A model generated the notes under the pieces. It had not been told where the DNA came from and searched no databases. It saw only the letters and a program-made list of their open reading frames with translations. The position numbers and the translations under genes are program-made. Positions 52,764 through 64,000 of a DNA stretch of 64,000 nt are shown here, one piece after another (positions within the stretch are counted from its first letter, which is position 1; each line of letters opens with the position of its first letter). The DNA is from Acetobacteraceae bacterium (GTDB taxonomy: Bacteria; Pseudomonadota; Alphaproteobacteria; Acetobacterales; Acetobacteraceae), in contig DAHWFB010000030.1 in assembly GCA_027326105.1 (NCBI GenBank), forward strand, positions 1 through 64,000, in the 5' to 3' direction.

Positions 52764-53186
52764 TCAGCCGACGATCTCGATGGCGGCGAAGAAGAACCCG
52801 ATCTCGGTCGCGGCGTTCTCGGCCGAATCGGAGCCATGAACCGAGTTGGCCTCGATGCTCTCGGCGAACAGCTTGCGGATGGTTCCCTCGGCCGCCTTGG
52901 CGGGGTCGGTCGCCCCCATCACCTCGCGGTTGCGCGCTACCGCCCCCTCGCCTTCGAGCACCTGCACCACCACCGGGCCGGAAATCATGAAATTCACCAG
53001 ATCGTGGAAGAACCCGCGCTCGCGATGCACGGCATAGAAGGCCTCGGCCTGTCCCCGCGTCAGTTGCAGCCGCTTCTGGGCGATGATGCAAAGCCCGGCC
53101 GCTTCCAGTGCCGCGTTGATCCGCCCGGTGAGGTTGCGCCGCGTGGCGTCCGGCTTGATGATCGAAAGCGTGCGCTCGATGGCCAT
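52764..53186 (-). CDS. ndk: Nucleoside diphosphate kinase
   Basis: [34 protein letters not shown]. Confidence 0.97.
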   Translation of the reverse strand: MAIERTLSIIKPDATRRNLTGRINAALEAAGLCIIAQKRLQLTRGQAEAFYAVHRERGFFHDLVNFMISGPVVVQVLEGEGAVARNREVMGATDPAKAAEGTIRKLFAESIEANSVHGSDSAENAATEIGFFFAAIEIVG

Positions 53187-53290
53187 GGCGTTGCGTCTCT
53201 TTCCGTTGACTGTGGCGCGGCGCCTTAGACGGATTTCCCGCGCCCGGCAACCCCTCGCCTGCCGCCACCGGCTTCGCTACATGGGCGCCC

Positions 53291-55159
<1,869 letters not shown>

Positions 55160-55222
55160 GGTTTGCCGGCGGAAACACCCTGGGGCAAGATGGCGCCGGG
55201 ACACCAGGGAGGTTCCCGCGCC

Positions 55223-55699
55223 ATGTCGCTCACCCACATCCTCGCCGACCGGATGACCGTGCCCGCGGACGGCGCGGAGGAGGAGCGGCGCTATCGCATG
55301 CGGGTCCGCAATCTCGTGCTCCCCGCCCGGATCGGGGTCTATGCGGAGGAGAAGCTCGGACCGCAGCGGGTCCGCTTCAGCCTCGATCTCGCGGTACTGC
55401 GCGACCCCGGCCCGCTCGGGGACGATATCGCCCACGTGCTCTCCTACGACGATCTCATCGCCGGCATCCGCGCCCTCCTCGCCCGCGGCCACATCAACCT
55501 GGTCGAGACGCTGGCCGAGGCGATCTGCGCCTTCTGCCTCTCCGACCCGCATGTGGAAGAGGCGCGGGTCGCGGTGGAAAAGCTCGACATCGTGCCCGAA
55601 GCGGAGAGCGTGGGCGTCGAGATCACCCGCCGCCGCGCCGGGCTGCCCGCTGCCGCGCGCTTTCCCCTGCCCCACGCGCGCCATGGCGGCACCGGCTGA
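55223..55699 (+). CDS. Dihydroneopterin aldolase family protein (FolB-like)
   Basis: LVLPARIGVYAEEKLGPQRVRFSLDLAV...VLSYDDLIAGI...EKLDIVPEAESVGVEI. Confidence 0.88.
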   Translation: MSLTHILADRMTVPADGAEEERRYRMRVRNLVLPARIGVYAEEKLGPQRVRFSLDLAVLRDPGPLGDDIAHVLSYDDLIAGIRALLARGHINLVETLAEAICAFCLSDPHVEEARVAVEKLDIVPEAESVGVEITRRRAGLPAAARFPLPHARHGGTG

Positions 55700-56312
55700 G
55701 CGCCGCTTCGTCCTCAAGCTCGGCGGCAGCCTGGCGAACGGCCCGTGGCTTGCGCCCTGGCTCGCGGCACTGGCCGGCCACGCCGGGCCGCTGGTCGTGG
55801 TTCCCGGCGGTGGCCCGTTCGCGGACGCGGTGCGTGCGGCCCAGGCGCGCTGGCGCTTCGACGACCGCGCGGCGCACCGCATGGCGCTGCTGGCCATGGA
55901 GCAGTTCGGGCTGATGCTCGCCGCACTCTCGCCAACCCTGCGCCCGGCTGCCTCCGCCGCTTCCATCACCCGCGCGCAGCGGGAGGGGATGGTGCCGGTG
56001 TGGCTGCCCACCGCGATGGCGGCAGAGGCGCCCGATCTCGCCCCAAGCTGGGACGTGACCTCGGACAGTCTCGCCGCCTGGCTTGCCGGCAGGCTCGGCA
56101 TCCGCCGCCTGGTGCTGGTCAAGTCGGCCCCGCTCGAGCGCGCCGGGGCCAGCGCCGCCGCCCTGGTCGCGAGCGGCGTCATCGATGCCGCCCTGCCCGC
56201 GCTGCTCTCCCGCCATGGCCTCGCCTGCGATCTCGTCGCCGCCTCCGCCCACGCCGCCTGGGCGCGCGGCGAAATGCCCGCGCTCCGCCTGGCCGCGGAA
56301 GGCTTCCGATGA
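55683..56312 (+). CDS. Amino acid kinase family protein, MfnE-like
   Basis: FVLKLGGSLANGPWL, LVVVPGGGPFADAVR, SWDVTSDSLAAWLAGRLG; in C1 cluster. Confidence 0.82.
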   Translation: MAAPAERRFVLKLGGSLANGPWLAPWLAALAGHAGPLVVVPGGGPFADAVRAAQARWRFDDRAAHRMALLAMEQFGLMLAALSPTLRPAASAASITRAQREGMVPVWLPTAMAAEAPDLAPSWDVTSDSLAAWLAGRLGIRRLVLVKSAPLERAGASAAALVASGVIDAALPALLSRHGLACDLVAASAHAAWARGEMPALRLAAEGFR

Positions 56313-56869
56313 GCGCCGAACCCGCCACCCCGCGCCTGGCCTGGGGGCTGACCGGCTCGGGCCACTTCGTGCGCGAGACGCTCGCGCTGATCGGGCGCAT
56401 CCCCGACGTCGATCTCTTCGTCAGCCGGGCGGGCGCCGAGGTGATCCGCATGTATCGCGACGATCTCGGCCGGCTGCCCAAATCCGCCCGCGTCTTCCGC
56501 GACACCACCGCCTCGGCCGCACCGGTGGGGCTGTTCTACCAGGGCGTCTATCATACGTTGGTGCTTGGCCCCGCGACCTCCAACACGGTCGCCAAATGCG
56601 TCGCCGGCATCTCCGACACGCTGGCCACCAACATCTTCGCCCAGGCCGGCAAATGCCGCATCCCGGCCATCGTCTTCGCCTGCGACACCGCCCCCGAGAT
56701 GGAGACCGAGGCACCGGGCGGCATGGTCACGGTCTATCCGCGGCGGATCGATCTCGACAATGTCGCGCGCCTGCGCGGCTTCGATGCGACCGAGGTGGTG
56801 GAAACGCTCCCCGAACTCGAAGCGGCGCTCGCGCGCCGGCTGGCATGGCTGAACATCTCCTTTTCCTGA
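56309..56869 (+). CDS. Flavoprotein, AfpA/DmrB-like (dihydromethanopterin reductase family)
   Basis: LAWGLTGSGHFVRETLALI, VLGPATSNTVAKCVAGISDTLATNIFAQAGKCRIPAIVFACDTAPEMETEAPGGM. Confidence 0.85.
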   Translation: MSAEPATPRLAWGLTGSGHFVRETLALIGRIPDVDLFVSRAGAEVIRMYRDDLGRLPKSARVFRDTTASAAPVGLFYQGVYHTLVLGPATSNTVAKCVAGISDTLATNIFAQAGKCRIPAIVFACDTAPEMETEAPGGMVTVYPRRIDLDNVARLRGFDATEVVETLPELEAALARRLAWLNISFS

Positions 56870-58248
56870 CCGGGCGGCTCGCCCACGCCCGGCTGACCCG
56901 CATCCTGGAGGGAATGGCGGCGGGCTTCACCTGGGAGGTGGTCGATATCGGGGTCAAGGTGGCCGCGCTGATGACCGAGGAAATCATCCGCCGCCGCCTG
57001 CCCGCCCCGGTCCACGCGGACCGCGTCCTCCTGCCCGGGCGGTTCCGCGGCGATCTCGCGGCGCTTGCCGCCCACTACGGCGTGCCCTTCGCGCGCGGGC
57101 CGGAGGACGTCGGCGATCTGCCGGCCTTCTTCGGCGCTGCGGCGCGCGCACCCGATCTTTCCCGCTACGATGTCACCATCTTCGCCGAGATCGTCGATGC
57201 CTCGGCGCTCGACCTCGCCGCGATCCTCGCGCGCGCCCGCGCCCATCGCGCGGACGGGGCGGACGTGATCGACCTCGGCGCGCTGCCCGACACTCCGTTA
57301 CCCCAACTCGAGGCCGCGATCACGGCGCTGCACGGGGAGGGGTTCCGCGTGAGCCTCGATTCCGCCGACGCCGGCCTGCTGCGCCGGGCGGCGCTGGCGG
57401 GGGCGGACTTCCTGCTCAGCCTCACCGAGGAGACGCTCGGGCTCGCCGACGGGACCGCCGCGGTGCCGGTGCTGATCCCCGCGACTCCGGGCGATCTCCC
57501 CTCGCTCCTGCGCGCGATCGACCGCAGAGCCGCGCAGGCCCTGCCGTTTCTCGCCGATCCGGTCCTCGACCCCATCCATTTCGGCTTCGCCGCCTCGCTC
57601 GGGCGCTATCTCGAACTGCGGCGCGCCCGCCCCGCGGCGGAAATCCTCATGGGGATCGGCAATCTCACCGAACTGACCGACGCCGACACCACCGGGGTCA
57701 CCGCGACCCTGATGGGCATCGCCTCCGAACTCGCGATCCGCGCGGTGCTGGTGGTGCAGGTCAGCCCGCACTGCCACCGCGCGGTGGCGGAGGCCGACCG
57801 GGCGCGGCGGATGTTCTTCGCCGCGCGCGAGGCGGCGAGCCTGCCGGTCGGCTTCGACAGCGCGCTCCTCGCCCTGCACGACCGCCGCCCCTATGCGGCG
57901 ACGGCGGAGGAGATCGCCGCCCTCGCCGCGATGATCGGCGACGCCAACTTCCGCATCGAGACCGCCGCCGACGGCATCCACATCTACAACCGCGCCCTGC
58001 ACGCGGTGGCGACCGACCCCTACGCGCTGTTCCCCCGCCTCGGCGTCGAAGCCGATGGAGCGCACGCCTTCTACCTCGGCGTCGAAACCGCGAAGGCCGA
58101 GATCGCCTGGCGGCTGGGCAAGCGCTACGCCCAGGACGAGCCGCTCGGCTGGGGCGTGGCAGCGCCCGCGCCGGAGCGCGATCTCTCCCGCCACACGCTC
58201 GCCGGCGCGACGCTGCCGACCCGCCGCCGCAAGGGGGGCGCGGGATGA
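56845..58248 (+). CDS. H4MPT-cluster dihydropteroate synthase-like protein (DUF6513 type)
   Basis: LLFLTGRLAHARLTRILEGM...ADVIDLGALPDTP...EILMGIGNLTELTDADTTGVTATLMGIASELAI. Confidence 0.82.
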   Translation: MAEHLLFLTGRLAHARLTRILEGMAAGFTWEVVDIGVKVAALMTEEIIRRRLPAPVHADRVLLPGRFRGDLAALAAHYGVPFARGPEDVGDLPAFFGAAARAPDLSRYDVTIFAEIVDASALDLAAILARARAHRADGADVIDLGALPDTPLPQLEAAITALHGEGFRVSLDSADAGLLRRAALAGADFLLSLTEETLGLADGTAAVPVLIPATPGDLPSLLRAIDRRAAQALPFLADPVLDPIHFGFAASLGRYLELRRARPAAEILMGIGNLTELTDADTTGVTATLMGIASELAIRAVLVVQVSPHCHRAVAEADRARRMFFAAREAASLPVGFDSALLALHDRRPYAATAEEIAALAAMIGDANFRIETAADGIHIYNRALHAVATDPYALFPRLGVEADGAHAFYLGVETAKAEIAWRLGKRYAQDEPLGWGVAAPAPERDLSRHTLAGATLPTRRRKGGAG

Positions 58249-58808
58249 TCCGCGAATGCATCCTCTGCACCACGGCCGCGGACGGAGAGATCCATTTCGC
58301 ACCGATCGGGCTGATCGCCGAGGGCGAGCACCTCGTCATCGCGCCCTTCCGCCCCTCGCGCACGCTGGACAATCTGCGCGCCGTCCCGTTCGCGGTCGCG
58401 AGCTACACCGATGACCCCCGCCCCTTCGCCGGCCTGCTCACCGACCGGCGGGACTGGCCCCGTTTCCCGGCACGGCGGGTGCCCGGCGCGGTGCTGGAAG
58501 CCGCCCTCGCCCACGCCGAACTCGCGGTGGCGCGGGTGGCGGAGGACCGCACCCGCCCGCGCTTCTTCTGCCGCGTGCTGCACGAAGAGAACCACGCGCC
58601 CTTCCGCGGCTTCAACCGTGCCCGCGCCGCGGTGATCGAGGCGGCGATCCTGGCCACCCGGCTCGATCTCCTGCCGCGCGAGAAGATCGCCCGCGAAATC
58701 GCCTATCTCGAAATAGCGGTGGACAAGACCGCCGGCGCCGCGGAGCGCGAGGCGTGGGAGTGGCTGATGCGCCGGATCGGCCCCGTGCTCGCCGGAGAAA
58801 GCCCGTGA
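58245..58808 (+). CDS. DUF447 family protein
   Basis: IRECILCTTAADGEIHFAPIGLIAEGEHLVIAPFRPSRTLDNL...FRGFNRARAAVIEAAILATRLDLLP. Confidence 0.85.
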   Translation: MIRECILCTTAADGEIHFAPIGLIAEGEHLVIAPFRPSRTLDNLRAVPFAVASYTDDPRPFAGLLTDRRDWPRFPARRVPGAVLEAALAHAELAVARVAEDRTRPRFFCRVLHEENHAPFRGFNRARAAVIEAAILATRLDLLPREKIAREIAYLEIAVDKTAGAAEREAWEWLMRRIGPVLAGESP

Positions 58809-59548
58809 CCGCGCTGCTCGCCTCGGTCCGCTCCCCCGACGAGGCCGCGGTCGCCTTCGCCGGCGGCGCCGATGTGCTCGACCTCAAGGACCCCTCCCAC
58901 GGCGCGCTCGCGGCACTGCCGGAGACCGTGATCGCCGCCGTCGTCGCCGCGTTCGGCGGGCGCGTGCCGATCAGCGCGACCGTCGGCGATCTCGCGATGG
59001 AGCCCGCGATGGTGGTGGAACGAGTGGCGGCGATCGCCTCCCTCGGGGTCGATTTCGTCAAGATCGGGCTGCGACCCGAGGGGGACGCGGCGGCGACCGT
59101 CGCCGCACTCGGCCGCACCGGTCTGCCCGTGGTCGCGGTGCTGTTCGCCGATCTCGCCCCCGATCTGCTCACGCCCGCCGCACTGGCGCGAGCGGGGTTT
59201 CGCGGTGTCATGCTGGATACGGCGGGAAAATCCGCTGGCGGGTTGCGCGCCCATCGCAGCGAAGCCGAACTCGCCGCCTTCCTCGCCCGCGCCCGGGCCG
59301 CCGGTCTCTTCGCCGGGCTCGCCGGGTCCCTGCGCGGCCCCGACGTCGCGCCCTTGCTCGCCCTCGCGCCTGATCTGCTCGGCTTCCGTGGTGCGCTCTG
59401 CGCCGGCGGGCGCGGGGCCGCGCTCGATGGCGCGCGGCTCGCCGCCCTGCGCGCAGCCATCCCGCCCGCTGCCCTTCCTCCCACCCTCGTTCCGGGCCCG
59501 GACGGCCTTGCCGGCGGGGCGGGTTGGTCTATCATGGCGGGCGGATGA
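58805..59548 (+). CDS. (5-formylfuran-3-yl)methyl phosphate synthase-like protein (MfnB-like, GTG start)
   Basis: [38 protein letters not shown]...VDFVKIGL...[20 protein letters not shown]. Confidence 0.87.
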   Translation: MTALLASVRSPDEAAVAFAGGADVLDLKDPSHGALAALPETVIAAVVAAFGGRVPISATVGDLAMEPAMVVERVAAIASLGVDFVKIGLRPEGDAAATVAALGRTGLPVVAVLFADLAPDLLTPAALARAGFRGVMLDTAGKSAGGLRAHRSEAELAAFLARARAAGLFAGLAGSLRGPDVAPLLALAPDLLGFRGALCAGGRGAALDGARLAALRAAIPPAALPPTLVPGPDGLAGGAGWSIMAGG

Positions 59549-59627
59549 CCCGCCGCCGCCACGGTCCGCGCGGTCGTCGCTGGCTGTAGTGCTGCACCTT
59601 CAGAAACGTCCGGGAGGACAGGAAATC

Positions 59628-60134
59628 ATGGCGAAGATCACCAAGACTTTGGTCGGCGAGGCTTTGACCGGTGACGGCAACGAGGTCGCCCACATCGACC
59701 TCATCATGGGGCCGCGCGGCGGCGCCGCCGAGGCCGCCTTCTGCAACGCGCTCACCAACAACAAGGACGGGTTCACCTCGCTGCTCGCGGTGATCGCGCC
59801 CAACATGCCCTGCAAGCCGAACACGATCCTCTACAACAAGGTCACCATCAAGGGCGCCAAGCAGGCGGTGCAGATGTTCGGCCCGGCCCAGCATGGCGTC
59901 GCCAAGGCGGTGGCGGATTGCGTGGCCGAGGGCACCATCCCGCTCGACGAGGCGGATGATCTCTTCATCTGCGTCGGCGTGTTCATCCACTGGCTCGCCG
60001 AGGACGACAAGAAGATCCAGGAATACAACTACCGCGCTACCAAGCTTTCGATCGAACGCGCGGTCGCCGGCCAGCCCACCGCGGCCGAAATGGTCGCGGC
60101 CAAGGACAAGGTGGTGCATCCCTTCGCCGCCTGA
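59628..60134 (+). CDS. fae: Formaldehyde-activating enzyme
   Basis: [93 protein letters not shown]. Confidence 0.97.
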   Translation: MAKITKTLVGEALTGDGNEVAHIDLIMGPRGGAAEAAFCNALTNNKDGFTSLLAVIAPNMPCKPNTILYNKVTIKGAKQAVQMFGPAQHGVAKAVADCVAEGTIPLDEADDLFICVGVFIHWLAEDDKKIQEYNYRATKLSIERAVAGQPTAAEMVAAKDKVVHPFAA

Positions 60135-60177
60135 TCGGCAGCCTCGCTCCCGGTACTTCTCGCGGCGGCGGGCGGGA

Positions 60178-60885
60178 TCACCGCTCGCGCTCCGCCGCCG
60201 CGAGTTCGGCCGGGCCGATCCTCCCGTCGTGCAGGGCGGTGGCCACCAGAACCCCGGCCGCTCCCGCTTGGCGCAGCCCCTCCAGATCCGCCGCGTCGCG
60301 CACCCCACCCGCCGCATGGACCGAACAGTCCGGCGCAGCGGCGGTGAGTTCGCCCACGCGGGCGAGATCCGGTCCCTCGCCGCTGCCGACGCGGGCGAGC
60401 GTCATCGCGATGACCCGGTGCGGCCAGCGCGCAGGCTCCCGTAGCGTGGCCGGCCCGAGCAGGTGCTCGCCACGGAAATCGAGCGAGAGGATCACCCGCT
60501 CCGGCGCTTGCGCGCGCAGTAGGTCGAGCAGCCGCGCGTCCTCCTGCACTTCGCTTGCCAGCACCAGGTCCCCCCTTTCCTGGGCGAGCCACGCTTGCGC
60601 TGTCGCGCGGTCGCGAAAGCCCGCATCCAGCCACAGGCGCAGCGCGGGAAACCGCGCTCCGATCGCACCGATCGCGGCACGGTGCTCGCCCATCCCCGCG
60701 ATCGCGTCGAGATCGGCGATATAGAGGGCGCGGAACGGATGCAGCGCCATCAGCCCGCCCACCACCGAAAGCGGCGCGGCATCGCGCGCCAGCGGGGTTT
60801 CGATCGGACGATAGGACGCCCGCTCTCCGCGCCGCGCGTGGACCACGACACCGCCTTGGAGATCGATCACCGGGATCACGTGCAT
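60178..60885 (-). CDS. HisA-like TIM-barrel protein of C1/H4MPT cluster
   Basis: MHVIPVIDLQGGVVVHARRGERASYRPI...FRALYIADLDAIAG...VHAAGGVRDAADLEGLRQAGAAGVLVATALHDG. Confidence 0.85.
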   Translation of the reverse strand: MHVIPVIDLQGGVVVHARRGERASYRPIETPLARDAAPLSVVGGLMALHPFRALYIADLDAIAGMGEHRAAIGAIGARFPALRLWLDAGFRDRATAQAWLAQERGDLVLASEVQEDARLLDLLRAQAPERVILSLDFRGEHLLGPATLREPARWPHRVIAMTLARVGSGEGPDLARVGELTAAAPDCSVHAAGGVRDAADLEGLRQAGAAGVLVATALHDGRIGPAELAAAERER

Positions 60886-60956
60886 CGCACCCTTCCTTCC
60901 GCCCCGCCGAAGGGGAAGTGTGCGGCCGCATCTGTCAAGCCATGGGCAGGCGACAG

Positions 60957-61991
60957 ATGAGCGCGCGCGCGCCGGTGACCGGCTGGGACATCGGCGGCGC
61001 CCACCTCAAGGTCGCGCAGACCGGCGAGTCCGGCGCGCTGCGCCTGGTCCGCCAGATCCCGTGCCCGCTCTGGCAGGGGATGGACCGGCTGGAGGCGGCA
61101 CTCGCCGCCGCGCGGGCGGCGCTCGCACCCTCCATGCGCCATCGGGTGACCATGACCGGGGAACTCGCCGATCTGTTCACCGACCGCGCCGAAGGGGTGA
61201 CCCGCCTCGCCGCTGCCATGCGGGCGGCCTGGCCGGAGGCGGAATGTCTCCTCTACGCCGGGGCGGAGGGGTTCGTGCCCGCCGCGGCGGCAGCGGTTGC
61301 GGCGGAGGCCGTCGCCTCGGCCAACTGGCACGCGACGGCGCGCTTCGCCGCGGCGCGGCTCGCCGATTTCCTGCTCGCCGACATCGGCTCGACCACCACC
61401 GATCTGCTCGTCAGCAGTGGCGGCATGCCGTGCCCCCGCGGCGCGCGCGACGACCAGCGCCTGGCCTGCGGCGAACTCGTCTATACCGGCGTGGTGCGCA
61501 CGCCGCTGATGGCGCTCGGCCCCGAGGTTCCGTTCGCGGGGGCACGGGTGCCATTGATGGCCGAACTGTTCGCCACAACGGCCGACATCCACCGCCTCAC
61601 CGGCGATCTGCCCGCCGGCGCCGACCAGCATCCGAGCGCGGACGGGCGCGGCAAGACGGTAGCCGAAAGTGCCGTGCGACTCGCCCGCATGATCGGGCGC
61701 GACGCCGTCTCCGCCCCGCCCGCTGCCTGGCGCGAACTCGCCCGCGTGCTCGCCGCCCGGCAGTCGCGCGCGATCGAGGATGCGGCCGCGCTGGTGCTCT
61801 CGGCTCAGCCACTGCCGCCGGCCGCCCCGGTGCTCGGGGCGGGCTGCGGCCGCTTCCTCGCCCGCCGGCTCGCCGCCGCCCTCGGCCGCCCCTATCGCGA
61901 CATCGGCGTGCTGTTCACGGACGACCCCGCGCTCGCCGAGGCGGCCGCCATCGCCGCACCCGCGGCGGCACTCGCCCTGCTCGAAGATTGA
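60957..61991 (+). CDS. H4MPT-linked C1 transfer pathway protein, hydantoinase/oxoprolinase-like (MfnF-like)
   Basis: TGWDIGGAHLKVAQ, VTMTGELADLFTDRAEGV, FLLADIGSTTTDLLV, ELVYTGVVRTPLMAL, AGCGRFLARRLA. Confidence 0.87.
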   Translation: MSARAPVTGWDIGGAHLKVAQTGESGALRLVRQIPCPLWQGMDRLEAALAAARAALAPSMRHRVTMTGELADLFTDRAEGVTRLAAAMRAAWPEAECLLYAGAEGFVPAAAAAVAAEAVASANWHATARFAAARLADFLLADIGSTTTDLLVSSGGMPCPRGARDDQRLACGELVYTGVVRTPLMALGPEVPFAGARVPLMAELFATTADIHRLTGDLPAGADQHPSADGRGKTVAESAVRLARMIGRDAVSAPPAAWRELARVLAARQSRAIEDAAALVLSAQPLPPAAPVLGAGCGRFLARRLAAALGRPYRDIGVLFTDDPALAEAAAIAAPAAALALLED

Positions 61992-62123
61992 GCGCACGTG
62001 GCGCCGGAGCCGCCACGCGGGCGCCATAAAGCTTCGGTATCGGATGACCACGGACGTTGCGCACCGAGACCACTCCCCTCCCCGCAAGCCGCCGCGGCGG
62101 CGTTCAGGATCGTGACCCTCCCC

Positions 62124-63050
62124 ATGTCCTCCCTCGCGCGCAGCCTGCGCGCTCCCGCCGCGCCCCGGGCACTGCCTGCGGCGACGGCGGCGGGCAATGA
62201 CCCGATCGCCGGCATCCTCTGCATCATCGGCGCCGCTCTGTTCTTCACCGCCTGCGACGCGGCGGCGAAATTCCTTACCGGGCGCATCCCCGCGCTCGAA
62301 GTGGTCTGGGCGCGCTATGCCGGCTTCGCGCTGGTCACCGCCCTGCCGATGCTCCTGCGCGGCGGCCTGCCGGCACTGGGTTCACGCAGCCCTGGCCTGC
62401 AGATCTTGCGTGGCTGCTGCCTGATCGGCTCGACCACCCTGTTCATCCTCGGACTGCGTGCCCTGCCGCTCGCGGATGCGACCGCGATGGCGTTCGCCTC
62501 GCCGCTCTTCATCACCGCGCTGTCGGTGCCGCTGCTCGGCGAACGGGTCGGCCCGCGCCGCTGGGGGGCGGTGATCCTCGGGCTGGTCGGCGTGCTGATC
62601 GTGGTCCAACCCGGCACCGACGCGTTCCAACTGGCGGCGTTCCTGCCGCTCGCCTCCGCGGTCTGCTGGGCGGTGGGCATGATCCTGACCCGCCGCCTCG
62701 CCGGGACCGACAGCACGCCGACGACGCTGGCCTGGACCGCGCTCTGCGGGCTGGTCGCGACCGGGACGATGGCCGCGTTCGTCTGGGTGCCGCCGAGTCT
62801 CGCCGAGGCGGGGTGGATGGCGTTCATGGGGCTCACCTTCGCGATCGGCCATAGCTTCGTGGCGCTCGCCTACCGCCGCGCCGCCGCCTCCGCGGTGGCA
62901 CCCTTCTCCTATCTCCAGATCCTCAATTCGACGCTGGTCGGCTACCTCGTCTTCGGCGCCATCCCGGACCGGCCGACCTTGGCCGGGGCCGCCATCATCG
63001 CCGGCAGCGGCCTCTACATCGCCCAGCGCGCGCGCAAGCGGGACGGTTAG
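62124..63050 (+). CDS. DMT/EamA family transporter
   Basis: Ten TM pattern; LFFTACDAAAKFLTGRIPALEVVWARYAGF, ATAMAFASPLFITALSVPLLGERVGPRRW. Confidence 0.93.
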   Translation: MSSLARSLRAPAAPRALPAATAAGNDPIAGILCIIGAALFFTACDAAAKFLTGRIPALEVVWARYAGFALVTALPMLLRGGLPALGSRSPGLQILRGCCLIGSTTLFILGLRALPLADATAMAFASPLFITALSVPLLGERVGPRRWGAVILGLVGVLIVVQPGTDAFQLAAFLPLASAVCWAVGMILTRRLAGTDSTPTTLAWTALCGLVATGTMAAFVWVPPSLAEAGWMAFMGLTFAIGHSFVALAYRRAAASAVAPFSYLQILNSTLVGYLVFGAIPDRPTLAGAAIIAGSGLYIAQRARKRDG

Positions 63051-64000
63051 CGCAGCAGGCCCCGGGCGGCCAGGTTGCGCATCAAGGCGCCGATGCCGAA
63101 GCGCCAGGGCCGCACCCGGTCACTGCGTTCCACCCGGTTGACCAGCGCACCGAGCGACGGGGTGGCGATGGTGACGATGTCGCCGATCTCGTGGGTGAAC
63201 CCGCCGCCCGGCTCGTGGCGGTCCTCGATCGGCGCGAACATGGTGCCGAGATAGAGCAGGAACCCGTCCGGATACTGGTGGTTGGCGTTCACCGTCTGGG
63301 TCACGATCTCCAGCGGGTCGCGGCTGATCTGCGCCATCGAACTGTGCCCGGCGAGGCGGAACCCGTCCGCACCGAGAACTTCGAGCCGCACCTCGGCCCG
63401 CCGGATGGTCTCGATGGTGAACGCCGCGTCGAACAAGCGCAGGAACGGGCCGATCGCGGCGGAAGCGTTGTTGTCCTTGGCCTTGGACAGCAGGAGTGCA
63501 CTGCGCCCCTCGAAGTCGCGCAGATTGACGTCGTTGCCCAGGCTCGCCCCGACCACCCGCCCGCTCGACGCCACCGCGAGCACCACCTCGGGCTCGGGGT
63601 TGTTCCAGCGCGAGGCGGGGTGGATGCCGATGTCGGCACCGAGGCCGACGGCGGCGAGCACGGGGGCCTTGGTGAACACCTCGGCGTCCGGGCCGATGCC
63701 GACCTCGAGATATTGCGACCACAACCCCTGGGCGAGCAGCGCCTGCTTGAGCCGCGCCGCCGCCTCCGAGCCGGGTACGACAGCGCCGAGATCGCCCCCC
63801 ACCAGCGCGCCCATGCGCGCCCGCGCGGTCGCCGCCTCGTCCGGGTTGCCGCGCGCCCGTTCCTCGATCACCCGCTCGACCATGCTGCGCGCGAACGTCA
63901 CCCCGGCCGCCTTGAGCACCTGCAGATCGCAGGGCGCGAGCAGCCAGGGCCGGCCCTCGTCGCGGCCCTGTTCGGCGCTGTTGGCGAGAATCGCGGCCAC
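63047..64000 (-). CDS. Fumarylacetoacetate hydrolase family protein (N-terminus truncated by window end)
   Basis: GIGPDAEVFTKAPVLAAVGLGADIGIHPASRWNNPEPEVVLAVASSGRVVGASLGNDVNLRDFEGRSALLLSKAKDNN. Confidence 0.9.
   Translation of the reverse strand: MAAILANSAEQGRDEGRPWLLAPCDLQVLKAAGVTFARSMVERVIEERARGNPDEAATARARMGALVGGDLGAVVPGSEAAARLKQALLAQGLWSQYLEVGIGPDAEVFTKAPVLAAVGLGADIGIHPASRWNNPEPEVVLAVASSGRVVGASLGNDVNLRDFEGRSALLLSKAKDNNASAAIGPFLRLFDAAFTIETIRRAEVRLEVLGADGFRLAGHSSMAQISRDPLEIVTQTVNANHQYPDGFLLYLGTMFAPIEDRHEPGGGFTHEIGDIVTIATPSLGALVNRVERSDRVRPWRFGIGALMRNLAARGLLR

Overview
This is a 64 kb window of very GC-rich chromosome, gene-dense and mostly core/accessory-metabolic. It probably comes from an alphaproteobacterium of the Acetobacteraceae/Rhodospirillales type (inference from protein resemblance, not searched). 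I recognised no rRNA, tRNA, CRISPR array, prophage or IS element. Main loci, left to right: (1) ccmCDEFGHI cytochrome c maturation operon; (2) YciI, EVE and acetyl-CoA synthetase; (3) marC plus two uncharacterised ORFs behind a six-tract G-quadruplex motif; (4) form II CO dehydrogenase-like coxSLM; (5) a PtsN-like IIA protein next to a kdp operon (smORF-kdpF-A-B-C-D-E) in which kdpA is split by one in-frame TAG; (6) GST, gloB, methyltransferase, iolG; (7) a cytoplasmic SoeABC-like molybdoenzyme with a stand-alone Lrp/RAM domain protein; (8) fabD-fabG; (9) molybdate/tungstate ABC transporter with divergent short ModE and a CGATAT-N12-ATATCG palindrome; (10) NitT/Tau/NMT1-type ABC transporter with nucleoside hydrolase; (11) a small glycan-type group (GT-like/FkbM/GT9), whose first gene has a perfect 17-bp tandem duplication over its start codon; (12) aldo/keto reductase, ppx-ppk-hdaA-AI-2E permease-CDP-alcohol phosphatidyltransferase, purMN, ndk, ABC-F; (13) an H4MPT/methylofuran-type C1 cluster (FolB-like, MfnE-like kinase, flavoprotein, DUF6513/DHPS-like, DUF447, MfnB-like, Fae, HisA-like, MfnF-like); (14) EamA transporter and a truncated FAA-hydrolase family gene. 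The strongest sequence-level anomalies are the kdpA amber codon, the start-codon tandem duplication at 40816-40849, the 39-bp ccmI-derived duplication at the window start that breaks an anti-sigma-like gene, and several strong intergenic palindromes. All functional calls come from reading the translations by eye. No database search was run.
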